From the NCBI RefSeq assembly GCF_000331025.1, contig NC_020055.1, positions 1,830,370 to 1,894,369 of the forward strand: 64,000 nucleotides of DNA, read 5' to 3'. Position numbers and translations under genes: made by a program. Of this stretch, positions 16,897-26,138 are shown piece after piece. The notes under the pieces are model-generated. The model was not told the origin of the DNA, ran no database searches, and saw only the letters and a program-made list of their open reading frames with translations. Source of the stretch: Maridesulfovibrio hydrothermalis AM13 = DSM 14728 (GTDB taxonomy: Bacteria > Desulfobacterota > Desulfovibrionia > Desulfovibrionales > Desulfovibrionaceae). Position 1 is the first letter of the stretch. Each line of letters starts with the position of its first letter.

Positions 16897-18150
16897 TTAT
16901 GCTGAACCTGGAATCTGGAAAAAACTGTTAGCCCACTGGGCTGAATCATAATAACTTTTGGAGACAGTAACAGGATTTAAACCCAGTTCATCAATAACAG
17001 ATTCAAGGTTCTCCCAGTCTCCCTCCTCAAAGAAACCTACAAGTTTAAGATATTTCATGTAGATATTATCTTCACCGCAAAGGGCTGCGCTGATGTCATC
17101 ATCCAGTGGCAAATACTCAGTCAGCTTGGTCATGGGCATGTCAAACATTGCTCCCAGCAATGAAAATAAGCCTAAAATGAACATAGCGTCAGGCTGGAGT
17201 CCCTTTTGGGATTCTATCGTAATAAGCTGTAAAAATTTCGCTCGCTGTGTTGCCAGCTGCGGCAGCTCAAGACTTTTCTCTTTGGGAGTCAGATCAGTCA
17301 GCAGTATTACCCGCAGCCAGTTTTTAAGCATCTTCCAGCCAGCAAGTACAATGGCCTGCTTAATGGAATTGATTTTTTGCGAAAAACCGAAAGTAGGTGA
17401 ATTGAGCAGTGTCAGCAATCGATAACTGATGGATACATCGTTTTGCAGTGCCTGAGCGAGTTCTTCAAAATCTGGAACAGGTGATTCTATCAGTTTCAGG
17501 ATTTTCAGCTTAACAATTTCACCGGAGCGAAGTTTGCGGCCCTTTATATTTTCCGGGCGTTTGAAGTAGAATCCTTGGAAAAAATTGAAACCCATTTTTT
17601 GAGCCATGGTGAATTGGCTCATATTTTCTACGCGCTTGGCGATGAGCTTGGCATTATATTCTTTGCACAGCGCACATATTTTCTGAATCTTTGCTTCATC
17701 TGCGCAAAGAAAGTCAACAATGACAGCATCTGCGTATGCAATCAAAAATTCTCCTTGGGGGCGGCCTTCAAAATCATCAATGGCTATGGAGTAACCGTCT
17801 TTAGACAGCTCTTCAAGTGCTTTGATCAGGTTTGGAGTCGGGGGAGTGGTTTCGGGTAGCTGAACAACAGTTTTACCGGCAGGAAGCGAATAAGGAATTT
17901 TATCAAGAATTGACTTGTGAGAGAAATTTACAAACAGTTTGACATTCTTAGGGATGTTTTCTCCGGGGGCGGCGCATAAGTCTGCTGCAATATTGAGCGT
18001 AGCCTTGTAACTGTCAGAAATGATTGCAGTGGTAGCCTCACTGCTGTTGCGGAAAAGCAGTTCATAGCCCCAGAGAGATTGGTCCGGCATAAGAATCGGC
18101 TGCCGTGCAAAGAAAATTTTATCGTAAAGGGGATCTCTTTTTTTTGTCAT
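16897..18150 (-). CDS. EAL-HDOD signalling protein (YuxH-like)
   Basis: 417 residues in two parts. The N-terminal ~200 residues form an EAL-type fold with GYELLFR in place of the EAL motif, FVNFSH, AIDDFEGRP and QGFYFKRP. Several metal and c-di-GMP contacts look altered, so it is probably a binding or scaffolding domain instead of an active phosphodiesterase. The C-terminal half is HDOD (SISYRLLTLLNSPTFGF, INSIKQAIVLAGWKMLKNW), a degenerate HD domain common in signalling proteins. It precedes the histidine kinase on the same strand. Confidence 0.85.
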   Translation of the reverse strand: MTKKRDPLYDKIFFARQPILMPDQSLWGYELLFRNSSEATTAIISDSYKATLNIAADLCAAPGENIPKNVKLFVNFSHKSILDKIPYSLPAGKTVVQLPETTPPTPNLIKALEELSKDGYSIAIDDFEGRPQGEFLIAYADAVIVDFLCADEAKIQKICALCKEYNAKLIAKRVENMSQFTMAQKMGFNFFQGFYFKRPENIKGRKLRSGEIVKLKILKLIESPVPDFEELAQALQNDVSISYRLLTLLNSPTFGFSQKINSIKQAIVLAGWKMLKNWLRVILLTDLTPKEKSLELPQLATQRAKFLQLITIESQKGLQPDAMFILGLFSLLGAMFDMPMTKLTEYLPLDDDISAALCGEDNIYMKYLKLVGFFEEGDWENLESVIDELGLNPVTVSKSYYDSAQWANSFFQIPGSA

Positions 18151-18533
18151 TTTTATGCTTTCTGCTGAAAAGAAGTTTTGTTGAAATTTGTATTGGAAAT
18201 ATATTTTTTCTTGCAGAATAGCTAGTATTAGTTCTTAACTAAACTAAGATCAGGCTCACTTTCTGACAGCATATCATTTAAATTATTGTCAACTTTTGAT
18301 GCACCTTCGGTGGATGCATACGGTTGAGAGTACGAATCGTTGCAATTAATCAAGAAATGGAAATATTACTACAAGAACAGTCTTAGTGTTTGATTGGTAC
18401 AAAGACGCAGCCATGCTTTGAGTACTTAAAGGGGTTTGAAACAACTTATATTGTTGAGCAGGAAGGAGCGTCAGTCAGGGACAGCTTGAGAGAAGTGGAA
18501 GTTCAGGGGGGGGGAAACAGCAAACACTCAAAA
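18151..18533. other. Intergenic region without a recognisable gene
   Basis: About 380 bases between the rpsI terminator and the EAL-HDOD start. I see a short inverted repeat around 18298-18320 (ATGCACC..GGTGGATGCAT), several AT-rich promoter-like stretches near 18180-18260 for the minus-strand gene, and a run of nine G at about 18506-18514. No open frame with a ribosome site. Confidence 0.5.
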
Positions 18534-18561
18534 AGGCGGAATCGCTTGAGCGATTCCGCCT
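18534..18561 (-). terminator. rplM-rpsI operon terminator
   Basis: AGGCGGAATCGCT and AGCGATTCCGCCT pair exactly around two bases; on the minus strand the stem runs into TTTTT. It lies 33 bases after the rpsI stop. Confidence 0.9.
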
Positions 18562-18593
18562 GAATAAGCATGCGAGTGAATTCGCAGTACTTC

Positions 18594-18986
18594 TTAACGT
18601 TTGGAGTACTGGAATTTTGCGCGTGCGCCGGGCTGACCGTATTTTTTACGCTCTTTCTTACGAGCGTCACGAGTCAGGAGACCTGCGCGTTTGAGGAGAG
18701 GACGAAGTTCAGGGTCCATCTCGATAAGAGCGCGGGAGATACCGTGTCTTACAGCCTGAGCCTGACCAGCTACACCACCACCGTCAGCGTTGACTTTGAT
18801 GTCAAATTTGCCGAGGTTTTTGGTGAGTTTCAGGGGCTGCTGAACGATCATCTGCAAGGTTTTACGAGGAAAGTAATCTTCGTAAGGCTTGCCGTTAACA
18901 GTGATGATGCCGCTGCCCTGGTACATGCGAGTACGTGCAACAGCGTTTTTTCTTCTGCCGGTAGCGTAATTGAAATCTTTAGTCAT
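18594..18986 (-). CDS. rpsI: 30S ribosomal protein S9 (uS9)
   Basis: 130 residues, normal length. Typical features: [20 protein letters not shown] at the N terminus, [19 protein letters not shown] in the centre and the basic tail [22 protein letters not shown], whose end reaches the ribosomal P site. It follows rplM by 27 bases, the conserved bacterial order, with a terminator after it. Confidence 0.98.
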   Translation of the reverse strand: MTKDFNYATGRRKNAVARTRMYQGSGIITVNGKPYEDYFPRKTLQMIVQQPLKLTKNLGKFDIKVNADGGGVAGQAQAVRHGISRALIEMDPELRPLLKRAGLLTRDARKKERKKYGQPGARAKFQYSKR

Positions 18987-19013
18987 ATTAGTGCTCCACC
19001 CTGTAAATTGGTA

Positions 19014-19436
19014 TTAGAGGGTCTTAGGCTGCTGTGCTGTGTGAGGATGATCAGTGCCCGCGTAAACTTTGAGCTTTTTGATCATTTTTCTACCAAGGCT
19101 GCTCTTAGGAAGCATGCCGCGAACAGCTGTTTCCAGAACTACTTCAGGCTTCTTTTCCATCATAACCTTGAGGGTTCTGGACTTGATACCACCGGGGTGG
19201 TTTGTGTGCTTGTAGTAGTGCTTGTTTTCCAGCTTATTGCCGGTCACTTTGATTTTGTCGGCGTTGATTACGACAACGAAATCACCAGTGTCCATGTGAG
19301 GAGTGAACATTGCTTTGTCCTTACCTCTGAGCTTGATTGCAATCTGGGTTGCCAGGCGACCAAGCACCATGTCTGTTGCGTCAACTACGTACCACTCGTG
19401 GTTAACGTCTTCTTCTTTGGGAATATATGTTTTCAT
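19014..19436 (-). CDS. rplM: 50S ribosomal protein L13 (uL13)
   Basis: 140 residues. Family blocks: [65 protein letters not shown] and a C-terminal [13 protein letters not shown]. The ATG at 19436 is preceded by AAGGAGC. First gene of the rplM-rpsI operon. Confidence 0.98.
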   Translation of the reverse strand: MKTYIPKEEDVNHEWYVVDATDMVLGRLATQIAIKLRGKDKAMFTPHMDTGDFVVVINADKIKVTGNKLENKHYYKHTNHPGGIKSRTLKVMMEKKPEVVLETAVRGMLPKSSLGRKMIKKLKVYAGTDHPHTAQQPKTL

Positions 19437-19525
19437 TAGAAATGCTCCTTGCGTGAAATCTGGGAAGGGGATGTATACATATATTGACGATGCGCTGTCA
19501 AGTGTAAACTCCCTTTTTTATCAGA

Positions 19526-22168
19526 TTAGGCTTCTGCAACAATCTTTTTAAGTGTTGCGAATGCTTTTTCGATTCCTTCGGGATCGGTACCGCCGGCCTG
19601 TGCCATATCTGGCCTGCCGCCGCCACCGCCACCAACCTCTGCTGCAACGGGTTTGATCAGCGCACCGGCTTTGAACTTATCGTGCAAGTCCTTTGTCACT
19701 GCGATGATCAGGGAAACTTTTTTGTCATCAACTTTTGCCGCCAGACATATAATTCCAGAATCGAGTTTGGATTTAAGTGCATCTGTCTGATCGCGTAAGG
19801 CTTTGACATTAGTAACTTCGAGTTTAGCTGCGATGACCTTTACGCCGCCAATCTCTTCTACGGAACTCATAAGATCCGCTCCTGCTCCGGAAGCCAGTTT
19901 ATTTTGAAGCCGGTCATTGGCCCGGGTCAGTTCTTTCACCTGAGACATTAAAGCTGCGACCTTGTCAGCGAGCTGCCCCGGTGCTGCCTTGAGCATTGCG
20001 GAAGATTTATTAAGCTCTTCGCGCTGCCCTTGCAGGAATGCAAGTGAATTCCATCCGGTAGCGGCTTCGATGCGGCGGATACCCGCAGCTACGCCTGATT
20101 CGGATAGAATTACAAAGGTTCCAGCCTGTCCTGTTGCATTGAGGTGGGTTCCACCGCAAAGTTCCATGGATTCGTCTGGAATATCAACCACTCTGACAAC
20201 ATCGCCGTACTTTTCGCCGAACAGTGCTGTTGCGCCTTTTTCAGCCGCATCCTTGCTGCTCATTTCCTGAACAGCTACGGTTGTGTCAGCCAGTATAGCA
20301 CGGTTTACTTCATTTTCAACCTGACGCACCTCGTCGGGAGTCATAGCTGCAATGTGAGTGAAGTCAAAGCGCAGTCTTTTCGGTCCCACCAGTGACCCGG
20401 ACTGCTTGACGTGGTCGCCGAGAACTTTTTTAAGAGCAGCGTGGAGCAGATGAGTAACCGTGTGGTTACGCTCTGTCGCCGTTCTAAGTTCCGCATCGAC
20501 CTCAAGCTTGGCTTCCTGCTCAATGAGCAGTTCGCCTTCGCTAACGAAAATTTTACATACAGTGAGTTCAGGAGCAGCTTTGACTGTCTCCAGAACTTCA
20601 GCATTTCCGGTCATACTGCTGACAGTTCCGCTGTCACCCATCTGGCCGCCTGATTCACCGTAGAAAGGGGTTGCGGCAGTGATCATCCAGCCGCCCTGAC
20701 CCTGCGTGATCTTTTCCAAATGCTTACCATCTTCGGAAAGAAGGTTAACAATTCTGGATTCACTTACCAGTTCAGAGTAACCGGTGAAGCTGTTCTTAAG
20801 TCCTGCTTCAAGTACAGTACGGAAAGTCGAGGCGGTGTCTTTTTCGCCGGAGCCTTTCCATGCAGCTTTAGCGCGGTCTTTCTGCTCTTTCATGGCAGCG
20901 TTGAAGCCCTTTTCGTCAACCACGAATTTTTGCTTTTCAGCAACATCATTGATGATGTCTAAGGGGAAACCGAAGGTGTCATAGAGCTTGAAGGCCGTTT
21001 CACCGGAAATGGTGTTTTTGCCTTCGTTTTTAAGCTCTTCCATCTCTTCTTCAAGAATGATGAGTCCTTTATCAAGAGTCTGGCTGAAACGTTCTTCTTC
21101 TTCGCGGACCATGCGGGCCATGAAATCTTTGTTATCGGTCAGCTCCGGAAACTGTCCGCCCATATCGTTTACAACCATCTGTACGGTTTCGTACAGGAAT
21201 GGATCGGTCAGGCCGAGCAGACGGCCGAAGCGGAAAGCACGTCTGATCAGACGGCGTAGCACGTAACCGCGTCCTTCATTTGAAGGAAGAATCTGGTCCG
21301 TGATCAGGAAAGCTATGGAGCGGGAATGGTCGGCGATGACCTGCAATGCAGTGTCAATTTCGTCGTCTTCCTTGTATTTTACACCGGCCTTTTTAGCTAC
21401 GGCCTGAATCATGGGCTGAAAAAGGTCTGTTTCATAGTTGGACTGAACGCCCTGACAAACGGCTGTAATGCGTTCAAGTCCCATTCCGGTATCAATGGAG
21501 GGGTGAGGAAGCGGAGTCTGAACACCGTTTTCATCTTGATCATATTGCATGAAGACGAGGTTCCAGATTTCAAGGTAACGGTCACAGTCGCATTTTCCGA
21601 TACCGCAGTCAGGTCCGCAGCTCATATTTTCACCCTGATCAATGTGCACTTCGGAGCAGGGACCGCAGGGACCGGTATCGCCCATGGACCAGAAGTTATC
21701 CTTCTTGCCCAGCTTGTAAATGCGTTCGACAGGAAAATTGACGGCTTTCTGCCAGAGTTCTCCGGCTTCGTCATCGTCTTTATATATAGTGATATAAAGT
21801 TTTTCTTTGGGCAGCTTCAGTTCTTCAGTGAGAAATTCCCAGCAGAATTTGATGGCATCTTCTTTAAAGTAGTCGCCAAAGGAGAAGTTTCCGAGCATTT
21901 CGAAAAAAGTATGATGGCGGGCAGTACGGCCTACATTTTCGAGGTCGTTATGCTTACCGCCGACGCGCAGACACTTTTGAGAAGTGGTGGCACGTGCGTA
22001 ATCCCTTTTTTCCTGACCTAGAAAAGTTTTTTTGAACTGAACCATACCTGCATTGGTAAAGAGCAGGGTAGGATCGTCCTTAGGGATAAGGGAAGAGCTT
22101 GTCTCAATTTTGTGTCCGTTCTTTTCGAAAAACTTAAGGAATCTTTCTCTGATTTCACTGGCCTTCAT
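19526..22168 (-). CDS. alaS: Alanyl-tRNA synthetase
   Basis: 880 residues, usual length; charges tRNA-Ala and edits mischarged Ser/Gly. The start is the ATG at 22168 ([10 protein letters not shown], with GGAGAC upstream); the frame is open for 28 more codons but without a good ribosome site. Landmarks: [24 protein letters not shown], the zinc/editing motif HTVTHLLH and [13 protein letters not shown], and a C-terminal C-Ala domain ending [15 protein letters not shown]. It follows recA on the same strand after a hairpin, a common arrangement in deltaproteobacteria. Confidence 0.98.
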   Translation of the reverse strand: MKASEIRERFLKFFEKNGHKIETSSSLIPKDDPTLLFTNAGMVQFKKTFLGQEKRDYARATTSQKCLRVGGKHNDLENVGRTARHHTFFEMLGNFSFGDYFKEDAIKFCWEFLTEELKLPKEKLYITIYKDDDEAGELWQKAVNFPVERIYKLGKKDNFWSMGDTGPCGPCSEVHIDQGENMSCGPDCGIGKCDCDRYLEIWNLVFMQYDQDENGVQTPLPHPSIDTGMGLERITAVCQGVQSNYETDLFQPMIQAVAKKAGVKYKEDDEIDTALQVIADHSRSIAFLITDQILPSNEGRGYVLRRLIRRAFRFGRLLGLTDPFLYETVQMVVNDMGGQFPELTDNKDFMARMVREEEERFSQTLDKGLIILEEEMEELKNEGKNTISGETAFKLYDTFGFPLDIINDVAEKQKFVVDEKGFNAAMKEQKDRAKAAWKGSGEKDTASTFRTVLEAGLKNSFTGYSELVSESRIVNLLSEDGKHLEKITQGQGGWMITAATPFYGESGGQMGDSGTVSSMTGNAEVLETVKAAPELTVCKIFVSEGELLIEQEAKLEVDAELRTATERNHTVTHLLHAALKKVLGDHVKQSGSLVGPKRLRFDFTHIAAMTPDEVRQVENEVNRAILADTTVAVQEMSSKDAAEKGATALFGEKYGDVVRVVDIPDESMELCGGTHLNATGQAGTFVILSESGVAAGIRRIEAATGWNSLAFLQGQREELNKSSAMLKAAPGQLADKVAALMSQVKELTRANDRLQNKLASGAGADLMSSVEEIGGVKVIAAKLEVTNVKALRDQTDALKSKLDSGIICLAAKVDDKKVSLIIAVTKDLHDKFKAGALIKPVAAEVGGGGGGRPDMAQAGGTDPEGIEKAFATLKKIVAEA

Positions 22169-22230
22169 GGGCTGTCTCCGTAAAAAATATATTACCGTTA
22201 GGGACGTCCCTGACGGTTTTATCAAAGTAA

Positions 22231-22250
22231 GCCCCTGCCGTGGCAGGGGC
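22231..22250 (-). terminator. Hairpin between recA and alaS
   Basis: GCCCCTGCC and GGCAGGGGC pair around two bases. On the minus strand it is followed only by a weak T-rich stretch (TTACTTT), so termination is probably partial and alaS may be read through from recA as well as from its own promoter. Confidence 0.6.
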
Positions 22251-22277
22251 ACTATATTTAATGTGGGCCAAAAGGCT

Positions 22278-23333
22278 TTACTCTGCGGGAGTCTCTACGT
22301 CAACCTTCTCTTCGGGGGCTTCTTTGACTCCAAGGTGGATAAGCAGTTTATCTTCAATCTGCTGGCGCAGTTCCGGTGTTTCCAGCAGAAGCTGACGCAC
22401 GTTTTCTTTACCCTGTCCCAGTCTTTCAGATCCGAAGGCATACCATGCACCGCTTTTATCAACGATACCGTGCTCAACTCCCAGATCGATCAGTTCACCC
22501 TCGCGGGACATGCCTGTACCATAAAGGATATCAACAAGTGCTTCGCGGAAAGGCGGTGCAACTTTGTTTTTGATGATTTTGATACGGGTGCGGGAACCGT
22601 AGACTTCGTCTTTATCTTTCAGAGTCTGGATTCTGCGGATATCAAAACGAACAGAAGAATAAAATTTCAGAGCATTACCACCGGATGTTGTCTCGGGGCT
22701 GCCGTATCCAGTCATACCGATCTTCATGCGGATCTGGTTGATAAACATGACAACCGAATTGGATTTATGAATGGTACCGGTAAGCTTTCGCAGGGCATGA
22801 GACATAAGTCTTGCCTGACCGCCTACCTGAGTTTCACCCATGTTGCCTTCAAGTTCAGCCTGCGGGATAAGCGCGGCAACGGAGTCAATGATAACAATAT
22901 CCACAGCTCCGGAGCGAACCAGCAGGTCTGTAATTTCAAGTGCCTGCTCTCCGTAGTCCGGCTGGGAGATCAGCAGTTCATCGGTATTTACACCGAGGCG
23001 TTTAGCATATTTTACGTCGAGCGCGTGTTCAGCGTCGACAAATGCGGCAGTTCCGCCTGCTTTCTGGCATTCTGCGATAACATGCAGGGCCAGAGTTGTT
23101 TTACCTGAAGATTCCGGGCCGTATACTTCTGTTATTCTGCCCTTCGGGATTCCGCCGATACCTAATGCTATATCAAGGCCGATAGATCCGGTCGGGATAA
23201 TAGGCATAGCCTGGATTGCATCTGAGTCCATGCGCATGATGGACCCCTTACCGAACTTGCGTTCAATAGTGGTAAGTGCTGTTTTCAGGGCTTCTTTGCG
23301 AAGCTCGTCGGGATTTGCGGTTTTTCTGCTCAT
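22278..23333 (-). CDS. recA: Recombinase RecA
   Basis: 351 residues. Walker [13 protein letters not shown] at ~70, the catalytic glutamate region [10 protein letters not shown], Walker [15 protein letters not shown], loop L1 [14 protein letters not shown] and L2 region [19 protein letters not shown] are all intact. It forms filaments on single-stranded DNA for recombination and SOS induction. ATG at 23333 with ATGGAGAA upstream. The 368-base upstream region is shared with a divergent PP-loop ATPase gene. I did not find a LexA-type box I could name. Confidence 0.98.
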   Translation of the reverse strand: MSRKTANPDELRKEALKTALTTIERKFGKGSIMRMDSDAIQAMPIIPTGSIGLDIALGIGGIPKGRITEVYGPESSGKTTLALHVIAECQKAGGTAAFVDAEHALDVKYAKRLGVNTDELLISQPDYGEQALEITDLLVRSGAVDIVIIDSVAALIPQAELEGNMGETQVGGQARLMSHALRKLTGTIHKSNSVVMFINQIRMKIGMTGYGSPETTSGGNALKFYSSVRFDIRRIQTLKDKDEVYGSRTRIKIIKNKVAPPFREALVDILYGTGMSREGELIDLGVEHGIVDKSGAWYAFGSERLGQGKENVRQLLLETPELRQQIEDKLLIHLGVKEAPEEKVDVETPAE

Positions 23334-23576
23334 TTTTTCTCCATTTGGGGTTGGACGTTTGGTCGCATTGTCTTGGTTATTGTCACATGCACAAGAGCCT
23401 TACGGCGGGATGCGGAGAACGTCCTTCGCTCGGTAGCGGATTGTCTAAATCTTTTTTACCGAACCAAGCAACTGCATTCAATATCAAACCCCCATAAAGA
23501 ACGCAATCAATAAGCAGACCGTTATAAAAAAACGCACAATTGTCCGGTTGTTTGCAAAATATATATTTTTATTCAT

Positions 23577-23605
23577 TTATAAAACAGGTCAGTCTTGTTT
23601 TATAA
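23577..23605. promoter_or_regulatory. Operator-like inverted repeat in the recA/PP-loop intergenic region
   Basis: TTATAAAACA and TGTTTTATAA (10-bp arms) flank nine bases, about 100 bases before the PP-loop gene and 245 bases before recA. The arms are AT-rich and lack a following T run on one side, so an operator fits at least as well as a terminator. No known binding factor assigned. Confidence 0.35.
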
Positions 23606-23701
23606 GAGTTATATATTTGAAAGCTTTTCCGTACATTTTGTAGGGGAATTATCGGGCGGGATTTTGTTGCGGTTTATATAAAATAAAGTTACAGCCGCCC
23701 C

Positions 23702-24769
23702 ATGAACAAGAAGTATGATGCACTGGCCTTGTTTTCAGGCGGGCTGGACAGTATATTGGCATGCAAGGTTATTCAGGATCAGGGGCTTAAAGTTTTGGGT
23801 CTCCATTTTGTGACGCCGTTTTTCGGCAATCCTGAAAAGGTTGAACACTGGGAAAAGATCTACGGTGTTGAAATCATGGCTGTTGATATCAGCGACGAAT
23901 ATATTCAGATGATCATGGACATACCAAGTTACGGCATGGGGAAATTAATCAATCCCTGCGTGGACTGTAAAATAATGATGATCAGTCACGCCAAAGCCTT
24001 GCTTGATAGATTTGAGGCAAAATTTATAATTTCCGGCGAGGTTGTCGGACAGCGGCCTATGTCGCAGCGTCCCACTGCGCTTAATGCCATTAAAAATACT
24101 TCCGATACCAGAGATGTGCTTTTGAGGCCGCTTTGCGCTCAGAGTCAGCCTATTACTCCAGTGGAAGAAGCCGGTCTGGTGGATAGAGAAAAGCTTCCTA
24201 ATATAGCTGGAAGGGGGCGCAAAGATCAGCTTGCTATGGCCAGAGAATACGGCTTTACAGAAATTCCAACTCCCGGGGGCGGCTGCAAACTGACTGAAAT
24301 AGAAAATTCCGCCCGCTTTTTTCCACTTTTTAAAAAGCTGGATAAACCGGATGTGAATTTCTTTAAGCTCGCGATAACAGGGCGTCAGTACTGGGCCGGA
24401 AATAAGCTGCTTGCCATAGGCAGAAATCAGCGGGACAATGAAAGGGTTGAAGAACTTTTCCGTGAAAATGACTATATGTTTGAGGTTCGTGGGTTTCCCG
24501 GACCGTTGAGTCTCGGGCGAGCTGCCTGCAACGAAGAATGGACAAGACAGGAAATTATTGACGCAGCGGCTATGACCGCTTCTTTTTCTCCCAAGGCGGT
24601 CAAATCCGGCGAGGAAGTAAGTGTTGCCATAATTAGTCCCGAGGGTGAGATGGCTATCAACGTCATGCCTGCAAGGGAAACTGAAACCGGCTTTTCCGGA
24701 CCTGACCTTGAAGGGTTGAAAGAATGGAAAATTGCTCGTGAAAAGAGTAAACAGGTAAAAAGAGTTTAA
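23702..24769 (+). CDS. PP-loop ATPase, MnmA/ThiI-like tRNA thiolation family
   Basis: 355 residues. The N terminus has the PP-loop SGGLDSILACK for ATP adenylation; next come NPCVDCKIMM, like the catalytic NPCxxC of thiouridylases, and PTPGGGCKLT. These suggest sulfur transfer to tRNA. The C-terminal ~150 residues (AGNKLLAIGRNQRDNERVEELF; GPLSLGRAACNE) form a separate domain. A full MnmA would be expected to look different at the C terminus, so I keep the call generic. The ATG follows ACAGCCGCCCC directly, with no clear ribosome site; a GGGCGG at 23654 could pair with CCGCCC at 23695-23700 and cover the start. Confidence 0.75.
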   Translation: MNKKYDALALFSGGLDSILACKVIQDQGLKVLGLHFVTPFFGNPEKVEHWEKIYGVEIMAVDISDEYIQMIMDIPSYGMGKLINPCVDCKIMMISHAKALLDRFEAKFIISGEVVGQRPMSQRPTALNAIKNTSDTRDVLLRPLCAQSQPITPVEEAGLVDREKLPNIAGRGRKDQLAMAREYGFTEIPTPGGGCKLTEIENSARFFPLFKKLDKPDVNFFKLAITGRQYWAGNKLLAIGRNQRDNERVEELFRENDYMFEVRGFPGPLSLGRAACNEEWTRQEIIDAAAMTASFSPKAVKSGEEVSVAIISPEGEMAINVMPARETETGFSGPDLEGLKEWKIAREKSKQVKRV

Positions 24770-24901
24770 ACTGCAATTATCCTTTCTGCTTTATGATGTT
24801 TCGGGTAACAACCAACGTTGATCTGAATATATTGTGATAGGGTAAGGTGTTATGCAGCTCTTCTCATGCAGCTTTAAAGTTTTACAGTGTAAAAACACAC
24901 C

Positions 24902-24949
24902 CCTCCGGTTAAGAGGTTCAAGGGGGATTCTCCCCTGTGAATCCGGAGG
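24902..24949 (+). ncRNA. Structured leader candidate upstream of the Ca/Na antiporter
   Basis: CCTCCGG (24902-24908) pairs with CCGGAGG (24943-24949), and inside it AGGGG pairs with CCCCT (24921-24936), with GGTTCA/TGAATCC as a possible middle helix. No T run follows, so it is unlike a terminator for the upstream gene. It sits 58 bases before the antiporter start. It does not match the manganese (yybP-ykoY) riboswitch pattern I know. Could also be a protein-binding leader. Confidence 0.35.
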
Positions 24950-25006
24950 TTAAATCACCGATAAAAGCGCATAGCGCATTACAGTGCTTCATGTGCCGGA
25001 GTGTAT

Positions 25007-25954
25007 ATGATTTCCAATGCATTTTTCTTTATGCTCAGTATTTTTCTGCTCTGGTTCGGAGCGGACTGGATTGTAGGTTCTGCATCTAAAATTGCCCGTA
25101 AATACAAAGTGTCCGATCTGGTTATCGGCCTGACTATTGTCGCTTTTGGGACATCAGCTCCTGAATTTCTGGTTACTGCCACCGCAGCGTTTAAGGGAAT
25201 GTCTGATATTTCCCTGTCCAATGTGGTCGGTTCCAATATTTTTAATTTAGGCTTTATTCTCGGCCTGATGGCCTTGATTAAACCGCTGCCGACCAACCGT
25301 TCGCTGGCATTCAGAGATACTCCGCTGCTGCTTGCAACAACAGCCCTGATACTTGGACTGGCTTATTTTGATAAGCTGGACCGTTCAGCCGGAGTTATGC
25401 TGCTGGCAATCCTCGGCGGTTATATCAGCTATCTTATGGTGCATAGCAGGCGGGCAGCTAAAAGTCTGTCCGGCGTTGTTCCTGAAGTAGATGAGGATGC
25501 AACAGGTGAAGTTACCACCAAAGACTGGCTTAAACTTCTGGCCGGTTTTATAGGCATCGCGCTCGGCGGTGAGTTCATGGTTGATTCTGCCTCTGAAATT
25601 GCCAGACATTTCGGCGTTTCCAACTGGGTGATAGGCATGACTATTGTTGCTGCGGGAACATCACTACCTGAACTGGTGACCTGTCTGGCTGCGTCTCTTA
25701 AAGGACGTAATGAAATGTTGCTGGGTAACCTGATCGGCAGTGATTTTTTCAACTTTGCGGGAGTACTGGGACTGACCTGTGTATTGCGTCCGCTTGAAGT
25801 TACACCTGAAGCACTGCCCGGACTTACCATGCTGGTAGGGATGGTCGGGCTGGTACTTATTTTTATCCGCAGCGGATGGAAAGTCACCCGCCTTGAGGGG
25901 GCAATTCTGATCAGTTTAAGCCTTGGCCGCTGGGTGTTTGACTTCATGGGCTGA
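25007..25954 (+). CDS. CaCA-family Na+/Ca2+ antiporter (YrbG-like)
   Basis: 315 residues, about ten membrane helices in two inverted halves. Each half carries an alpha-repeat: GLTIVAFGTSAPEFLVT (with SNVVGSNIFNLGFILG) and GMTIVAAGTSLPELVTC (with GNLIGSDFFNFAGVLG), with the acidic cation ligands present. The halves are joined by a polar linker near residue 155. Inner-membrane cation/H+ or Na+/Ca2+ exchange expected. I choose the ATG at 25007 (CCGGAG upstream); GTG at 25001 also possible. Confidence 0.92.
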   Translation: MISNAFFFMLSIFLLWFGADWIVGSASKIARKYKVSDLVIGLTIVAFGTSAPEFLVTATAAFKGMSDISLSNVVGSNIFNLGFILGLMALIKPLPTNRSLAFRDTPLLLATTALILGLAYFDKLDRSAGVMLLAILGGYISYLMVHSRRAAKSLSGVVPEVDEDATGEVTTKDWLKLLAGFIGIALGGEFMVDSASEIARHFGVSNWVIGMTIVAAGTSLPELVTCLAASLKGRNEMLLGNLIGSDFFNFAGVLGLTCVLRPLEVTPEALPGLTMLVGMVGLVLIFIRSGWKVTRLEGAILISLSLGRWVFDFMG

Positions 25955-25988
25955 TCTGAAAATACGGGTTTAATTTCGTAATAAATTT

Positions 25989-26022
25989 AAGCTCCTGCGT
26001 GGAAACATGCAGGAGCTTTTTT
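25989..26022 (+). terminator. Antiporter gene terminator
   Basis: AAGCTCCTGC and GCAGGAGCTT flank ten bases and run into TTTTTT. It lies 35 bases after the stop. Confidence 0.9.
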
Positions 26023-26138
26023 AGGTTTATATATGATTTTAAAAGGAGTGTTTAAGATTTTTATATTCTCTCGCATTTTCATTTTATCTGTCGTATAAGG
26101 GGGCAAAATATCAGAATTACGGCAGTTGAGGAGTTGTT

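Noticed and set aside
16897-18150. Active c-di-GMP phosphodiesterase
   Set aside because: The EAL part lacks several standard contacts and is joined to HDOD, a combination usually non-catalytic.
18570-19439. Long plus-strand ORF opposite rpsI-rplM
   Set aside because: It is the antisense shadow of two certain ribosomal genes with strong codon bias.
22053-23108. Long plus-strand ORF opposite alaS and recA
   Set aside because: Shadow of recA and the alaS start; no ribosome site and no recognisable protein.
24902-24949. yybP-ykoY manganese riboswitch
   Set aside because: The hairpin lacks the conserved loop sequences of that class as I know them; kept only as an unassigned structured leader.
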